This document shows, in pieces, positions 10,527 through 22,060 of a stretch of 64,000 nucleotides of DNA. Each line of letters opens with the position of its first letter. Positions within the stretch are counted from its first letter, which is position 1. Origin of the DNA: Cocos nucifera (lineage: Eukaryota; Streptophyta; Magnoliopsida; Arecales; Arecaceae). The stretch covers positions 62,001 to 126,000 of the forward strand of contig QRFJ01004873.1 of assembly GCA_006176705.1 (NCBI GenBank), written 5' to 3'. The translations under genes and the position numbers were made by a program. A model generated the notes under the pieces. The model saw only the letters and a program-made list of their open reading frames with translations. It did no database searches and had not been told where the DNA came from.

Positions 10527-11834
10527 TTGGAGTAGCCCTCTATCTCTGATCTCCCTATGAGGATATCCACAAGGAGTCAAGGGGTACCTGATGTGGGACT
10601 CTCAAGCATAGAAGTTAGTGATCAGTAGGGATATTATCTTTGATGAGAAGAGCATCTTGAGGAGGTCTGGGATAGATGGAACTGGGAAAATAAAGGTGAA
10701 CAATGGTGGCCAGTCAGAGAATGATGGCATGCAGGTTACATCCACTTATAGGAGTGTTCCTATTGAGGTGGAGCTGGGCAGAAAAGTATTATCTCAGATT
10801 GAAAATCAGCATAGAGGGCTGACAGTTCAGACAGATGTGCAAGAGCAGCCATAGACATCAGACAGAGATGTGCCAGTGGGAGTAGCTTTGCACAAGCCCC
10901 ATTATACTATTAGGAGACCGATCAGTTATGGCATTAATGAGGTTATCTCCTATGCACTTATCACTACTAATGGAGATCTAGAGAATTATGCAGAGGCCAT
11001 GGAGAGTGGGATCATGATTCATGGATGCAGGCCATGATAGACGAGATGGAATCACTTGAGAATAATCAGACATGGCAATTGGTGGATCTTCCAGAGGATG
11101 CTCGACCTATTGGCTCAAAGTAGGTGTTCATAAAGAAAGAAGCACCTTCAGAACAAGGTGGAATCAGATTCAAAGCAAGGCTGGTAGCAAAGAGATACTT
11201 ACAAAGGGAAGGGATTGACTACACAAAAATTTTTTCTCCTGTGGTGCGTCATACATCTATTCGAGTTTTGCTGTCACTGGTGGCATAGCATAACATGGAA
11301 TTGGATCAGATGGACGTGAAGATGGCCTTCCTTCATGGGACTTTGGAGGAAAGAATCTACGTGAAGCAGCCAGTTGGTTTCATGGAGATGGGACAGGAAG
11401 AAAAGGTGTGTTTACTTAGGAAGTCTTTGTATGGCTTGAAACAATCTCCTCGTCAGTGGTATCAAAGATTTGATAGCTTTGTCTTGAGCTTGGGTTTCAA
11501 TAGATGTGAATATGATTATTGTATCTACGTCAAGGATGTGGATGAGGAGGATGTCCTGTACCTATTATTATATGTAGATCATATGCTCATAGCCAGTAGA
11601 AGCATGGATGCTATGAAAAGTTTGAAAAGGGCATTATCATCTGAATTTGAGATGAAAGATTTGGGTCCAGCTGAGAAAATTCTTCGAATGGAGATTTGCA
11701 GTGATAGGTGCAAAAGAGTGCTCCATTTGTCACAAGAAAAGTATGTCCAAAAGGTTTTGGAGAGGTTTGGAATGGAGAAGGCCAAACTTGCAGAGACGCC
11801 ATTGCTGAGCCATATGTCTCTCTCCAAGTTATAG
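10527..11834 (+). pseudogene. Integrase tail and reverse transcriptase of element B
   Basis: From about 10557 the linker reads like F's (GYPQ...SRDIIFDEKSILRRSG). Reverse transcriptase follows: FIKKEAPSEQGG, ARLVAKRYLQREGIDY, MDVKMAFLHGTLEERIYVKQP, SLYGLKQSPRQWYQRF. The catalytic box reads YVDHMLIAS: the second Asp of YVDD is His, while F keeps YVDD. Stops interrupt the linker (about 10852 and 11036) and the reverse transcriptase (about 11120 and 11286). The first 30 bp after A's broken LTR match neither A nor F well and may be filler. Confidence 0.85.
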
Positions 11835-12537
11835 TGCCCCTAGTCAGAAGAGAAGAGAGAGTACATAGAATGAGTTCTTTATGCAAATACTGTAGGCAGT
11901 GTGATGTATACTATGGTGTGCTATAGAACACTGAAAAGGATTGAAATGGATATTGAGATATCTACATGGAACATGGGATTATGGTTTGTTGTTTGGTGGG
12001 CAGTCGGAAGGATTTGGAGAATAATCTATGAAGATGTGTGAAGGTTCAGGTCCTCTGAAAGGATTTGTTGATGCAAATTATACTGGTGATCTTGATACAA
12101 GGAGGTCTACTACTGGATACCTCTTTTGCGTATATGGTGGACTGGTGTCTTGGAGATCAATCCTTCAGTCAATCATGGCCTTGTCTACCACAGAGGCTGA
12201 GTACATTAGGATAACAGAGACTACAAAGGAAGCCCTTTGGCTTAGGAGGCTGATTGATGAGTTGGGGGTGGAGCAGAGCAAGGTTACATTATTCAGTGAT
12301 AGTCAGAGTGCGCTATTGTTGGCACAGAACCCAGTCTATCATGCACGTACAAAGCATGTAGACGTTAGGTACCATAGGATTAGAGAGCTGGTGGAGGAAG
12401 GTGAAGTGGAACTAATGAAGGTCCATACCAAGGAGAAGCATTTTGATGCACTCATGAAGGTACTCCCCAAAGATAACTTTCAGAGATGTGTAGGATGGAT
12501 GGGTCTGTTAAGAAGATATGAGTTCACAAGGACTTGA
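11835..12537 (+). pseudogene. RNase H of element B
   Basis: The connection region (about 11835-12027) is frameshifted and lacks about 70-80 bp that F has. From 12028 one frame is open: FVDANYTGDLDTRRSTTGY, MALSTTEAEYI, FSDSQSALLLAQN and HVDVRYHRI, the copia RNase H core, ending at a TGA about 20 bp before the LTR. The open part is about 169 residues. Confidence 0.87.
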
Positions 12538-12710
12538 AAGCACCAAGGTGGAGAATGTGAGCTCAGAAGTGGCACTCCCAAGTCTTGGAAACATGAGAAG
12601 ATAGGTCATGGGAAGACAGGAGTGAGCCAAAAGAAGAATCAGTCTCAATAGTAATGTTCAAAAACTAGACTGGCTCACTCTGAGACTAAGCCAACTCAGA
12701 TAGAAACTAG

Positions 12711-12850
12711 GTCGGCTTGGTCTCAGAGGAAAATCTAGATAGATAGCAGCATTTTTGGACTATTGGCATGGTACATAATTGGGTCAGCTCAGTCTGGGAC
12801 TAAGCCGACCCAATCGTAGGTTAGCTGACTCAGTCTGAAACTATGCCGAC
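12711..12850. promoter_or_regulatory. DRE/CRT-like (GCCGAC) repeats in B LTR U3
   Basis: Exact cores lie at 12711-12716 (GTCGGC, reverse), 12804-12809 and 12845-12850, among decayed copies of a ~20-bp unit around 'actgagccgacccag' in both orientations (GCCAAC, GTCAGC). The block lies about 90-230 bp upstream of the TATA box. RCCGAC is the known DREB/CBF site; use by this LTR is inferred. Confidence 0.65.
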
Positions 12851-12937
12851 TCAACTTTTGCAGGTTATTATTTTGTGTACATGGGTTGTTTGTATTTGGA
12901 AAGTTTTTCTATGAGCTTAGGCTTGATCTTTTGTAAA

Positions 12938-12947
12938 GTATATATAC
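12938..12947 (+). promoter_or_regulatory. TATA box of B LTR
   Basis: GTATATATAC lies in the middle of the LTR. The same palindromic block recurs in F's 5' LTR at 34418-34427. Confidence 0.55.
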
Positions 12948-13150
12948 TGAAAATAGGTCAAGATTGTAAGAGTGCTAAAATATACTAAATAAAAGCTCTT
13001 TTCTTCCGAAAATCTCTTCTTCTTTTCTTCTCTATTTCTTGATTTATTTGATCATGCTTCCGCACAGATATCTAAGAAGTACTTTCTTATTGCTTGGCTA
13101 ATCACCGACGGCCATGCCGATCCATATGAAAAGAGCGCATATTTCCAACA

Positions 13151-13750
13151 TAACTCAAGTCAAGTTTAAAGAGATCTTAATTAAATGTTCCTAAGAAAAT
13201 ATTAAGTCTAAGATCTTCGACCATTATAGATGTGCGGGCACTTTTTGGAGTTGATTGTTCTCGATTGGATATAGTGGTTCAGTTGCACTGAAAAGATACA
13301 ACCATGTCTATTAGGCATTGGGTGCTGTGGGTTGGAGGATTGGTTGGGCCCAATATTTTGGATACAGTGAGGGATCCAATCAAGAATCCAATTGGTGTAA
13401 ATGGTGGATTTGACTTAACTAAGGAGTGGATCAATATTTTGGACATGGTGAGATTCATGAATTAGAGACCAAGTTAGGGCATACTATGATTAGAGAATCA
13501 TTGGACAAGAGTTGTCCACTCAATGATTAACCCATCATCAATAGCTGTTAGATGAGGTGGTAAGTCAATTGGTAGGACCGCACCATCCACTAGAAATCTA
13601 TAACCATAGAGATTTTTGCATCTCTGCCAAGGGAGTGTAGGGATTCGAGTAAATAGTAAAAGCCAAATTTTTTTAAAAATAAAATTTCTTAATAAATCGT
13701 TTAAGTCTAATTATAAAATCTAACTAGAAACTTTGACTCTCTATAGAAAA
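13151..13750 (+). other. Leader remnant of element C
   Basis: No gene. It aligns with the last 600 bp of the A leader (from about 3720) and K leader (from about 46855), including the 'gatgtgcggg' and 'gagattcatgaattagagacc' phrases. It begins directly at B's LTR, so the earlier part of the leader is on B's far side, off-window. Confidence 0.8.
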
Positions 13751-14620
13751 ATGTCTATGTCCAACCCACTAGCCCGTATCCTGGATACCCATAGACTGAT
13801 CGGATCCAACTACAAGGATTGGCTCCAAAATATTAAAATTATTTTGGATTTTGAGAAGATGACTCATGTGTTCGAACAGGATCCTCCCACCTTATCAACC
13901 CATCCATCCGCTGATTAGAGAGTGTCTCTCAAGAAGTGGATGGATGAAGATAAAAAGGCTAGGTATTACATATTGGGCTCGATGTCTGATGAGCTCCAGT
14001 GCTAACATTAAGATATTAAGACTAGCCGCCAAATGTTGGCTCACCTACAAGAGTTGTTTGGTGAACAGAGTCATGCAACCAAATATCAACTCACTAAAAA
14101 ACTTTTTAAGGCTCAAAAGCATGATGGACAGTCAGTCCAAGATCATTATCTAATGATGATCAAGAACTTAGAAGAGCTTGAGAAGCTCAATATCAAGTTA
14201 GATCAAGATCTACAGACTGACATAATTCTATAGTCCTTGACAGATGTGTATGGGCAGTTTATCATGAACTATCATATGCATAAACTTCAGAATACCTTGG
14301 CTGAGCTCATGAATATGCTGGTTACTACTGAGCTTTCAATGAAAAATTTTTAAGGCTCAGTACTTGCTGTGGAGCAGACTTCTTCCAAGAGAAAGTCTTT
14401 TAGGAAGAAGAAGAGGTTTGTGAAGAAGTAGAAGGTGAATGGTGGAAAGAAGAAGAAGGTAGAGCCGAAGAAGAAGGCCACTGATAAAGAAAAATATTTT
14501 TATTGCAACACTGATAGCCATTGGAAGCAGAACTACCCTCTTTACCTAGCCAGCCTGAAGAACGAGAAGGAGGCAGGTCCTTCTGGAGGTATGCTCGTTA
14601 TAGAATCTAACCTTACGATT
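13751..14620 (+). pseudogene. gag of element C
   Basis: The ATG at 13751 reads MSMSNPLARILDTHRL, then YKDWLQNIKIILDFEKM, the cleanest N-terminus of this family here. Stops follow at about 13917 and 14005, and a frame change lets LGSMSDELQ-like sequence resume (MLAHLQELFGEQS at 14033). A Lys-rich tail leads to a damaged zinc knuckle YFYCNTDSHWKQN near 14494, with the first Cys of CX2C replaced by Tyr. Confidence 0.82.
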
Positions 14621-15982
14621 TCTTCTACATCCAGTTGGATGCTTGACTCGGATTTTAGTGCTCACTTATGTGCTTCTATGCAGGATCTTGAGGATAGCAG
14701 GAGGCTGAGGGATGGTGAAATAATCCTACGCATCGAGAATGGAGCAAAAGTTGCTGCTGTGGTCATGAAAATCTATCCTCTGTGATTACCATCAGGATTA
14801 GACTTAGTACTTAGGGATTATTTTTATGTGCCTGCAGCAAGCAAAAATTTAATTTCTATTTCATATTTAGCGTAGAAAGACTATGTAATTAGTTTTCTTA
14901 AGGATCATTGTAATATTCTTTATGAAAGAAATAAAATTGCAAGTGGTTTCCTTATAAATGGTCTCTATCAGTTACATATTGATGTTTCTATTTTTAATAT
15001 CAAGCAAGACGTGAATGTCATAGGATCAAAGTGACTTAGGGATAGTCTAAATGATGGGTATCTTTGGCACCTTAGGCAAGGTCACATAGTTGAAGATAGG
15101 GTTAACAAATTGGAGAAATCCGGGCTATTGAGTCCATTGACATTCGAGTCATATCCGATTTATGGATCGTGCCTTCATGGCAAAATGACCTAGCTTTTTT
15201 TTGTGGGACATTAGGAAAGGGCCACAGACCTGCTTGCCCTAGTATATACTGATGTATGCAGCCCATTTGATGTACCAACCAGGGGCAATTACATCTACTT
15301 CATCATCTTTATCGATTATTTATCTTGGTATAGATATGTGTATTTGATGTGACACAAGTCTGAAGCTTTTGAAAAGTTCAAGGAATTCAAACTCAAAGTA
15401 GAAAAACAAACAAGAAAATCTATTAAGATTCTTCAATCAAATTGAGGAGGCGAATACCTTAGTCGAAAATTCCTAGATTATCTTAAGGATAATGGCATAG
15501 TCTTACAATAGACTCCACCTAGAATGCCTCAACTCAACGAGATTTTAGAATGAAGAAATTGGACCCTATTAGATATGGTTCGATCCAGATGAGCTTCACA
15601 AATCTTTCTGAGTTTCTTTGGGGACATAGTCTGTTGACCGCTATATATCTATTGAATAGGGTTCCATCTAAAATCACTCCTACTGCACCGTATGAGATTT
15701 GTCTTAGTAAGAAATCAAGTCTAAGTCATCTTAGAATTTGAGATCATCTAGCCCATATCAAGAGAAAATAGATGGATAAATTAGTGTCTAGATCCTTTAG
15801 AGCTCGATTTATTGGATATCCTAAAGAGTCATTAGGATATTTTTTCTCTCTCGAAAGATCATAATGTGATTGTGAGTCGACATGCCATCTTTCTTGAAAA
15901 ATAGTTTATTTAAGATGATGGCATCGAAAGATAGATTAGGCTCGAGGAGAAAGTCTTCCAAGAGCCACGAGCTAAGAAACCT
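14621..15982 (+). pseudogene. Protease to integrase of element C
   Basis: The protease site reads LDSDFSAHL near 14642, where A has LDSGSSAHL: the active-site Gly is Asp. Pre-integrase (LWHLRQGHIVEDRVNKLE) is near 15062. The integrase core is recognisable by alignment to A (TDVCSPFD, GGEYLSRKF, LWGHSLLTAIYLLNRVPSK) but has many in-frame stops, and the catalytic-Glu region is disrupted. No function possible. Confidence 0.8.
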
Positions 15983-16583
15983 ATGGAACCCAATCAGATT
16001 GAGCCAGTCCAATCACTATCTTGTCCACCTTGTAGATCAGAAAGGTTTTTCGGTCCCTCTGAAAGGTACTTAGGTAAAATTTTAAAGAACGTAGAGGAAA
16101 TATTTCGCATAGAAAAAGGGGTTCATGGTGATGATCCCAAAACCTATGATGAGGCGATATCAGATATCGACTCTGAGAAATGGTTAGAGGCAATGAAGTC
16201 AGAGATTGACTCAATGCGCTCGAATCAAGTTTGGACCTTGGTAGATCCACTTGAAGGCATAGTACCTATTGGATGTAAATGGATCTTCAAGAGAAAGATA
16301 GGTACCGATGGAAATGTAGAGATATTCAAAGCAAGGCTCATAGCAAAAGGGTATAGTCAGCACGAAGGCATTGACTATCAAGATACTTTTTCGCCAGTAG
16401 CCATGCTCAAATCCATCCACACATTACTTGCTGTTGCAGCCTATTTCGATTTTGAAATATGGTAGATGTATGTAAAAATGGCATTCTTAAATGGATATCT
16501 TAAGTAAGATATTTATATGGAATAGCTATTAGGTTTTACATCCAGCGATACTGATCACAAGGTTTGCAAGCTGCAAAGATCCA
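15983..16583 (+). pseudogene. Reverse transcriptase of element C, N-terminal part
   Basis: One open frame of about 160 residues covers WLEAMKSEIDSMRSNQVWTL, GCKWIFKRKIG, KARLIAKGYSQHEGIDYQDTF and stops at a TAG near 16465 (FEIW*). The 'AFLNGYL' region follows and reading ends at 'VCKLQRS' where D is inserted. The rest is at 23922. Confidence 0.87.
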
Positions 16584-18453
16584 CGATAAGAGGTAAAAAT
16601 ATACTAATAAAAATATTAAATTATAAAATAAATTAATCTATTTCTTTAGAAATTAATACTTTTATTAATCTTATGTAGGAAAGAAGGCTACCAATGTGAA
16701 GATCTTATTTTTTTGATTTTGATGGAATAAATTTCAGACAAAACAGACTTCAAATGAGCCCGGAATTGAATTTCAAAAAAAAAAAAAATCGGTCTAGTTC
16801 AAACTGATTCAAAAAAAATTAGCTCAGCAGACTGCCCGATTCGACCGCACCAGCAGACTGACCCACTAATGCAGCACTAACAGCAGGCTGACGTCAGCAT
16901 TTTTTGCGGCACACGGTGGACCGACTTGAGGGCATTTTGAAAATTTCACATGAAGAAGTACACTCCGATTGGCTGAAGAATGCGGCAGTCCATGTAACAC
17001 CAGGCTCGCGCATGGTCTATAGAGGGTAATTTAGAAATTTTGTTTGATCCGACAGGCACCTTTCACTGGGATTTGATAGAACGGCCGACATGCATGTGCT
17101 GATGAACGGCATCCGCAACTCCCGATCAAGATATAAAGGCTGAGATTCATCCCGATGTTAAACTAAAGATCAGAAGCCTTCTCTGTGCGTGATCTGATGG
17201 CCCAAATTTAATCCAATGATTGATCCAATAGCTGGCATAAATTCTGACTTAATCTGAGAAATTTTAAAGGGTTTTTAAGCAATTTTTGGACCGTTTGATC
17301 AACATCCAATGGTCAAAATCATCCAGAATCCTAATTTGAGTTGTTTTAAGAGTTCTAAACCTAATTTCAAGAAGATTTTGATGGAAAATCAATCTCTTAG
17401 CCTATAAAAATAGAGGACCTGCTATTGCCGTAAAAAAAAAAAAGAAAAGGGAGAAGAGTGAGAAAAAAAAGAGGAGAGTCAGAGAAATAAAAAAAAAAGA
17501 AGAGAAAGAGAGGAGAGAGGTAGAAAGAGAAGAGAGATTTGTGAGAGAAAGAAAAGGATTTCTAATTTTTTTCTTCCGACAATCAGAATATTGATCAAGG
17601 AGCTTCTTCTTCACCAAGTTCTCGACACCAAGAGCGACGGACAATCAATTTCAGCAATCAAACAGTCTAATTTCTTTATACTTTTTATTTTATTTGCTAT
17701 TTTTGAACTTGTTATCATGAACTAAATTTTCTTTTACTAAGGCTAAGGTGTAGCCACTCTTTTGATGCAATATTCAGTGTGATTTATTTTTAATTTTAAA
17801 TTTTATTCATGAGGAGTATATAAATCTGATCTTAATGCTTTTAGATTACTGGCCATCTTCTAATTGATCTGATGAACATAGATGTTACGGACCAAGTACA
17901 TCTATGTTATTGCTTCTTGATTATATACCTTGTATTATGAATCAAATTAGAATTCATATGCATGCAGGAATTTTAGTGCGCTTTGGATGCAGCGTATTTT
18001 AATTAGAGGGATTTCACAAAACTTAATGCATTAATATTTATTTAAATTACACCTGGACCAAAGGGTAATTAATAAATATTAATAGTTTTGCTATGCCTGG
18101 ACCAAAGGATAGTGAATAAATTAGGAGACTCCACCGTCACATGAAATAAAATTAATCTAAATAATCTGAATATTGTATTGACTGAGTTGGTGAACCGATT
18201 GCCTTAGTAATCCATTGCTCTTAAGTTTAAAACCCTAATAATTTACACTCTCTCTATTTTCTTAAAAAATTTTTAATTATTTTTTATTTTGTTCTTTAAT
18301 TTCTTATTCTCATAAATCGATCTTCTAAATAAAGCATAGGAAAGAGCTTTTCAGTACTTATTTTTCCAATCCTCTAGGGATGATACTCTACTCATTCACT
18401 TTATTACTTGATCGACTGGTGCACTTGCCATAGCTATAAATTAGCACGCATCA
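16584..18453 (+). repeat. 5' LTR of element D
   Basis: 1870 bp, from CGATAAGAGG (first base changed; the 3' LTR has TGATAAGTGG) to GCACGCATCA. A TATA box TATAAAAATA is at 17403-17412. A nearly all-purine stretch of A and GAGA (about 17430-17556) follows, in the presumed 5' end of the transcript. Confidence 0.92.
17430..17556 (+). repeat. Purine-rich tract downstream of D TATA box
   Basis: About 125 nt made almost only of A and G (runs of A, then gagagaaagagagg units), starting some 20 bp after the TATA box. The 3' LTR has the same tract at about 22908-23030. Low-complexity sequence; a reading frame on the opposite strand here is only its complement. Confidence 0.7.
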
Positions 18454-18459
18454 AGTTTT

Positions 18460-18477
18460 TGGCGCCGTTGCCGGGGA
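18460..18477 (+). other. Primer-binding site of element D (tRNA-Asp)
   Basis: TGGCGCCGTTGCCGGGGA lies seven bases after the LTR and is complementary to the 3' end of plant tRNA-Asp, the primer reported for Athila-type elements. It is not a tRNA gene. Confidence 0.88.
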
Positions 18478-18584
18478 TTGTGTCTAAAATAATATTGAAA
18501 TTTTGATCCTAGCTTTACTTTAGAAATTTATTTTTAATTTTTATTATTATTTTATTTTTTTTAAAAAAAAATTTTGTTCAGTGC

Positions 18585-19976
18585 ATGACACGTACTGGAC
18601 ATAGTAACTTACTACCTTTAGATCCAGAAATTGAAAGGACCATTAGAAGACTACAACAAGAAAGAAACATGGCAGCTGAAGATCCTAACGACATCAATCT
18701 AGGATTGGATATGGCGACCGAAGGACAGCATGAAGCTATTCGACCAGTACATCATCCATTAAATGATTACATCACACCATCTGTAGCCGATGCAGCTTCG
18801 AGCATCAGGAGACCGCCTGTACGAGCAAACAACTTTCGAAATAAAATCGGCGATGATCCAGATGATTCAATCAACTGTCCAATTCAGTGGACACGTGCAT
18901 GATGATCCGAATGCCCATATTTCTAATTTTCTTGAACTTTGCGATACTTTTAAAATTAATGGGGTGTCGGATGATGCTATTAGATTAAGGTTATTTCCTT
19001 TCTCTTTATGGGACAAAGCTAAAGAGTTGGCTTCATTCTCTTCCTGCAGGTTCTATCACAACTTGGGATGTCCTAGCCCAAAAATTCTTAGCCAAGTACT
19101 TTCCACCTTCCAAGACTGCCAAGATGCGCAACGATATCACTTCTTTTATGCAGATGGACATGGAGACACTATATGAGGCTTGGGAGCATTTCAAGGAATT
19201 GCTGAGGAGATGTCCACATCATCAACTACCCGTATGGCTTCAGGTACAAACTTTCTATAATGGTTTATCTCCTACTAATCGTTCTATGATTGATGCAGCA
19301 GCAGGAGGAACCATTAATCAAAAAATGGAGGAAGAAGCCTTTCGATCTGATCGATGAGATGGCATCAAATAGCTATCAATGGCAGACAGAAGCGCATGAT
19401 GCCAAAAAGACTAGCAGCTGTGCAGGGAGTAGATTGCGTGCCAACCTTACTAGCTGAAATTGCAGCCCTTAGAGCCGAAGTCAACAACTTAAAGGGAACA
19501 GCTATGCATGTTCAGAGCATCATTACTTGTGACCTGTGTGGAGGAGGACATGATACGAGCAATTGCCAGACAGGTAATCCTTTTGCTAAAACAACTGATA
19601 CAGCTAATTATATTGGTAATTTTTTCAGGCCGCAACAAAACAATCCCTACTCCAACACATACAATCAAGGGTGGAGGCAGCACCCAAATTTCTCATGGAG
19701 CAATCAAAATGCAGCACAACAGCCACCCCCGGGATTCCAAGTACCTGAAAAGAAGTCCAACATGGAAGAGCTGATGGTCAAATTCATATGCAAAACCAAG
19801 AAGCAACTATAAAAAATTTGGAAGCCAAACTTAGGCAGGACCAAACAGCAGCAATTCGAAACTTGGAGATGCAAATAGGTCAAATGGCTAAGATAATCTC
19901 CGAGAGACCTCAAGGATCCTTGCCAAGCAATACGGAGACACCAATCCAAGGGAGCAAGTCAATGCTATCACCCTAA
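18585..19976 (+). pseudogene. gag of element D
   Basis: Starts MTRTGHSNLLPLDPEIERTI. The frame shifts near 18870 into the Athila gag core: HDDPNAHISNFLELCDTFK, GVSDDAIRLRLFPFSL, then (after shifts near 19035 and 19110) MRNDITSFMQ and LYEAWEHFKELLRRCPHH. A Cys-His box CDLCGGGHDTSNC is near 19530, and a Gln-rich coiled stretch follows. At least three frameshifts or stops break it. Confidence 0.85.
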
Positions 19977-20159
19977 GAAGTGGTACAAAGCTGGAGGAGC
20001 CACATCAGAAGAAAGAGACTGAAGAGCCAACTACAAATAAGGAACCATCAACTAAAATTCGTCAGTCACCAAAACAACCAGCAGATGGATGGTCTCCAGG
20101 TATACGGTTTGCTGATCCAAATGTGAAGCCCTACGTGCCGCCACTACCATTCCCAGAGA

Positions 20160-20948
20160 GACAAATACAGCATCCAGATAAGGAAATTTTCTAACTTTTT
20201 CAAAATTTTAAAGAATTTACATATTAATATTCCTTTTGTAGATGCTATTACTCAAATGCCCAGGTATGCCAAGTTTCTCAAAGAAATCTTAACAAATAAG
20301 AAAAAGCTGAAGGAGCATGAGAGAATAAATTTGAATGAAGAATGCTCAGCAATACTTCAAAATAAATTACCACAGAAGCTAAAAGATCCAGGGAGTTTTA
20401 CTATCCCTTGCATTATTGGTGATTGTAGTTTTGATAAAGTTTTATGTGATTTAGGAGCAAGCATTAATCTCATGCCTTTTTCTATTTTCAAAAAGCTGGG
20501 TCTAGGAGAACCAAAGCCTACCACTATTACTCTTCAATTAGCCGACAGATCCATTAAATATCCAAGAGGTATAGTGGAGGATGTCTTGGTAAAGGTAAAC
20601 AAGTTTATTTTTCCCTGTTGATTTTATTGTTCTTGATATGGAAAGAAGATTATGATGTACCCCTTATTTTAGGGAGACCCTTTTTAGCTACTGGAGGAGC
20701 TTTAATAGATGTTCAACAAGAAAAATTAATTCTTAGAGTCCAAGATGAACAAGTTACTTTTAATGTTTTTCAAAGATACTAAACATCCTGATGATAATCA
20801 AACTTATTTTCTAATTGATATTATTGACAATCCATTATATGAGAATTCTGTAGAAAATAGGTTTGAGACTATAAAAGCTAGCAATGTCAAATTGAAAGAG
20901 GATTCGATCAAACATGAAAGTATTCCAATTGAAGTGGCACCAGATTGA
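20160..20948 (+). pseudogene. Protease domain of element D
   Basis: Reads MPRYAKFLKEILTNKKKL, then FTIPCIIGDCSFDKVLCD and the active site CDLGASINLMPFSIFKKL (about 20448-20503), with the DLGAS form typical of Athila-type proteases. A frameshift near 20620 precedes YDVPLILGRPFLATGGALID, the protease C-terminal flap region. After about 20945 no polymerase sequence follows, although E shows that it should. Confidence 0.85.
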
Positions 20949-21685
20949 TCCACTTTAGAATTCAAAGAAAGTCAAGCTGAAGACTATAAATCAGAACTAC
21001 TAGATAGGTTGTTTCTTTTCTTTTTAGTTTTGATCATTTTTCTTTTATTTTTTAGTAATTTATTGTTGCACTTTTACTGCTTCTGGTGTGTATTTTCAAT
21101 TTTGTAGAAAAATCAATGAGATCTTAAGCAAAATTTCAAAGCTCCAAAGAACCAGATTGAACCAAATCAGGTGTATTCCTTCCTATCCTTTATTGCATCC
21201 TTTATTTTTTCTTTCTCCTTTAAGACAATATAGAATATAAAAAATAAAAAATAAATAAAAAAAAAAAATCATGTGTCAAGAAGAAAATCTTGAGCAAGAT
21301 AGACTGGATAAGTGATAAAAGATAGAATTATTTGCTAATGAATGTAACGAGTTAAAGAAGTAGATTAGTTGGTCAACTTTTAGCAGCCTACTTAGGTCAT
21401 TAAAAGACTATTAGCACTTTCTAATTGCACATGCACACTAACAAGGCAAAGTAGGTATTGATTATAAGGCCAACTGAGGATTCAATTATCACTGAAAATT
21501 GGTAATTAATATACATTCTAATCAAAGAAACTTGAATTTAAGGAAAGAGCTACCTGCCTATAAATAAAGTGCAAAAGACAGAGTATATGTGGATTGCCCA
21601 AAGCCTAGTAACTGGGTCTCTGCACCTAGGTCAAGTGTGGAAAATTCACGTAAAATGGTGAAGGAAAGGCCAGGATGCTCAGCAC

Positions 21686-21716
<31 letters not shown>

Positions 21717-22060
21717 GTGTGAAAGCTACCTTAATTCATGAGTATAAAATTGAGAATGTATAGAAAATTGACCAAAATAGGTGATAAGAGAGGATACTTT
21801 TGTTCTTTTAATTTAATACTGAAATGCTAAAGTTAGTCATCACGAACATAAGTGCTATAGATCTTTGATGTACTCTAAGAAAGTTTTTAATTGTATTGAC
21901 TGAAAAATTTGCTTCTGAAGCTCAATGCTTAGTTAGCAGTATTTTCTAAACTTTTTGACCTTTAAGTCCTAGATTTTATCTTTGTGATGGATAATCTTAT
22001 TGAAACATGGTATTAAATAAAACATTGCTAAGGGACTAGCAATGACTAAGTTGGGGATTG
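20949..22060 (+). other. 3' non-coding region of element D
   Basis: No gene. It holds a run of 26 A (21686-21711) just after 'ggccaggatgctcagcac'. The polypurine tract (22048-22060, AAGTTGGGGATTG) directly precedes the 3' LTR. The block from about 21360 to 21750 matches, reversed, 59930-60320 in E, including the homopolymer. The deletion that removed pol joins the protease end to this region near 20950-21100. Confidence 0.8.

Larger units (their letters stand above)
1..13150 (+). mobile_element. Element B: Tork-like Ty1/copia retrotransposon, split by element A, 5' part off-window
   Basis: Two pieces belong to one element. Positions 1-152 encode the integrase stretch that F (same family, minus strand) carries just upstream of its 'ETADITP' region. 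From about 10557 the same polyprotein resumes with the 'GYPQ' linker, reverse transcriptase and RNase H, and ends in a 3' LTR at 12556-13150. Element A sits between. About 200 bp of integrase sequence present in F is missing at the right junction. The bases after the LTR (taact, 13151-13155) should be the target repeat; its partner and B's 5' LTR, gag and protease lie upstream of the window. Family assignment rests on similarity to F and Tnt1/Tork-type domains. Confidence 0.85.
12556..13150 (+). repeat. 3' LTR of element B
   Basis: 595 bp from TGTGAGCTCAG to TTTCCAACA, preceded by polypurine tract AAGGTGGAGAA (12545-12555). The same LTR, reversed, bounds F at 27085-27679 and 34215-34831. The sequence after it matches the A/C/K leader, so B sits in C's leader. 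Confidence 0.92.

Noticed and set aside
17402..17644. Minus-strand Phe/Leu/Ser-rich frame resembling a membrane peptide
   Set aside because: Complement of the purine-rich tract in D's LTR.
18460..18477. Sequence matching tRNA-Asp
   Set aside because: It is only the 18-nt complement of the tRNA 3' end, placed after the LTR, so a primer site and not a tRNA gene.
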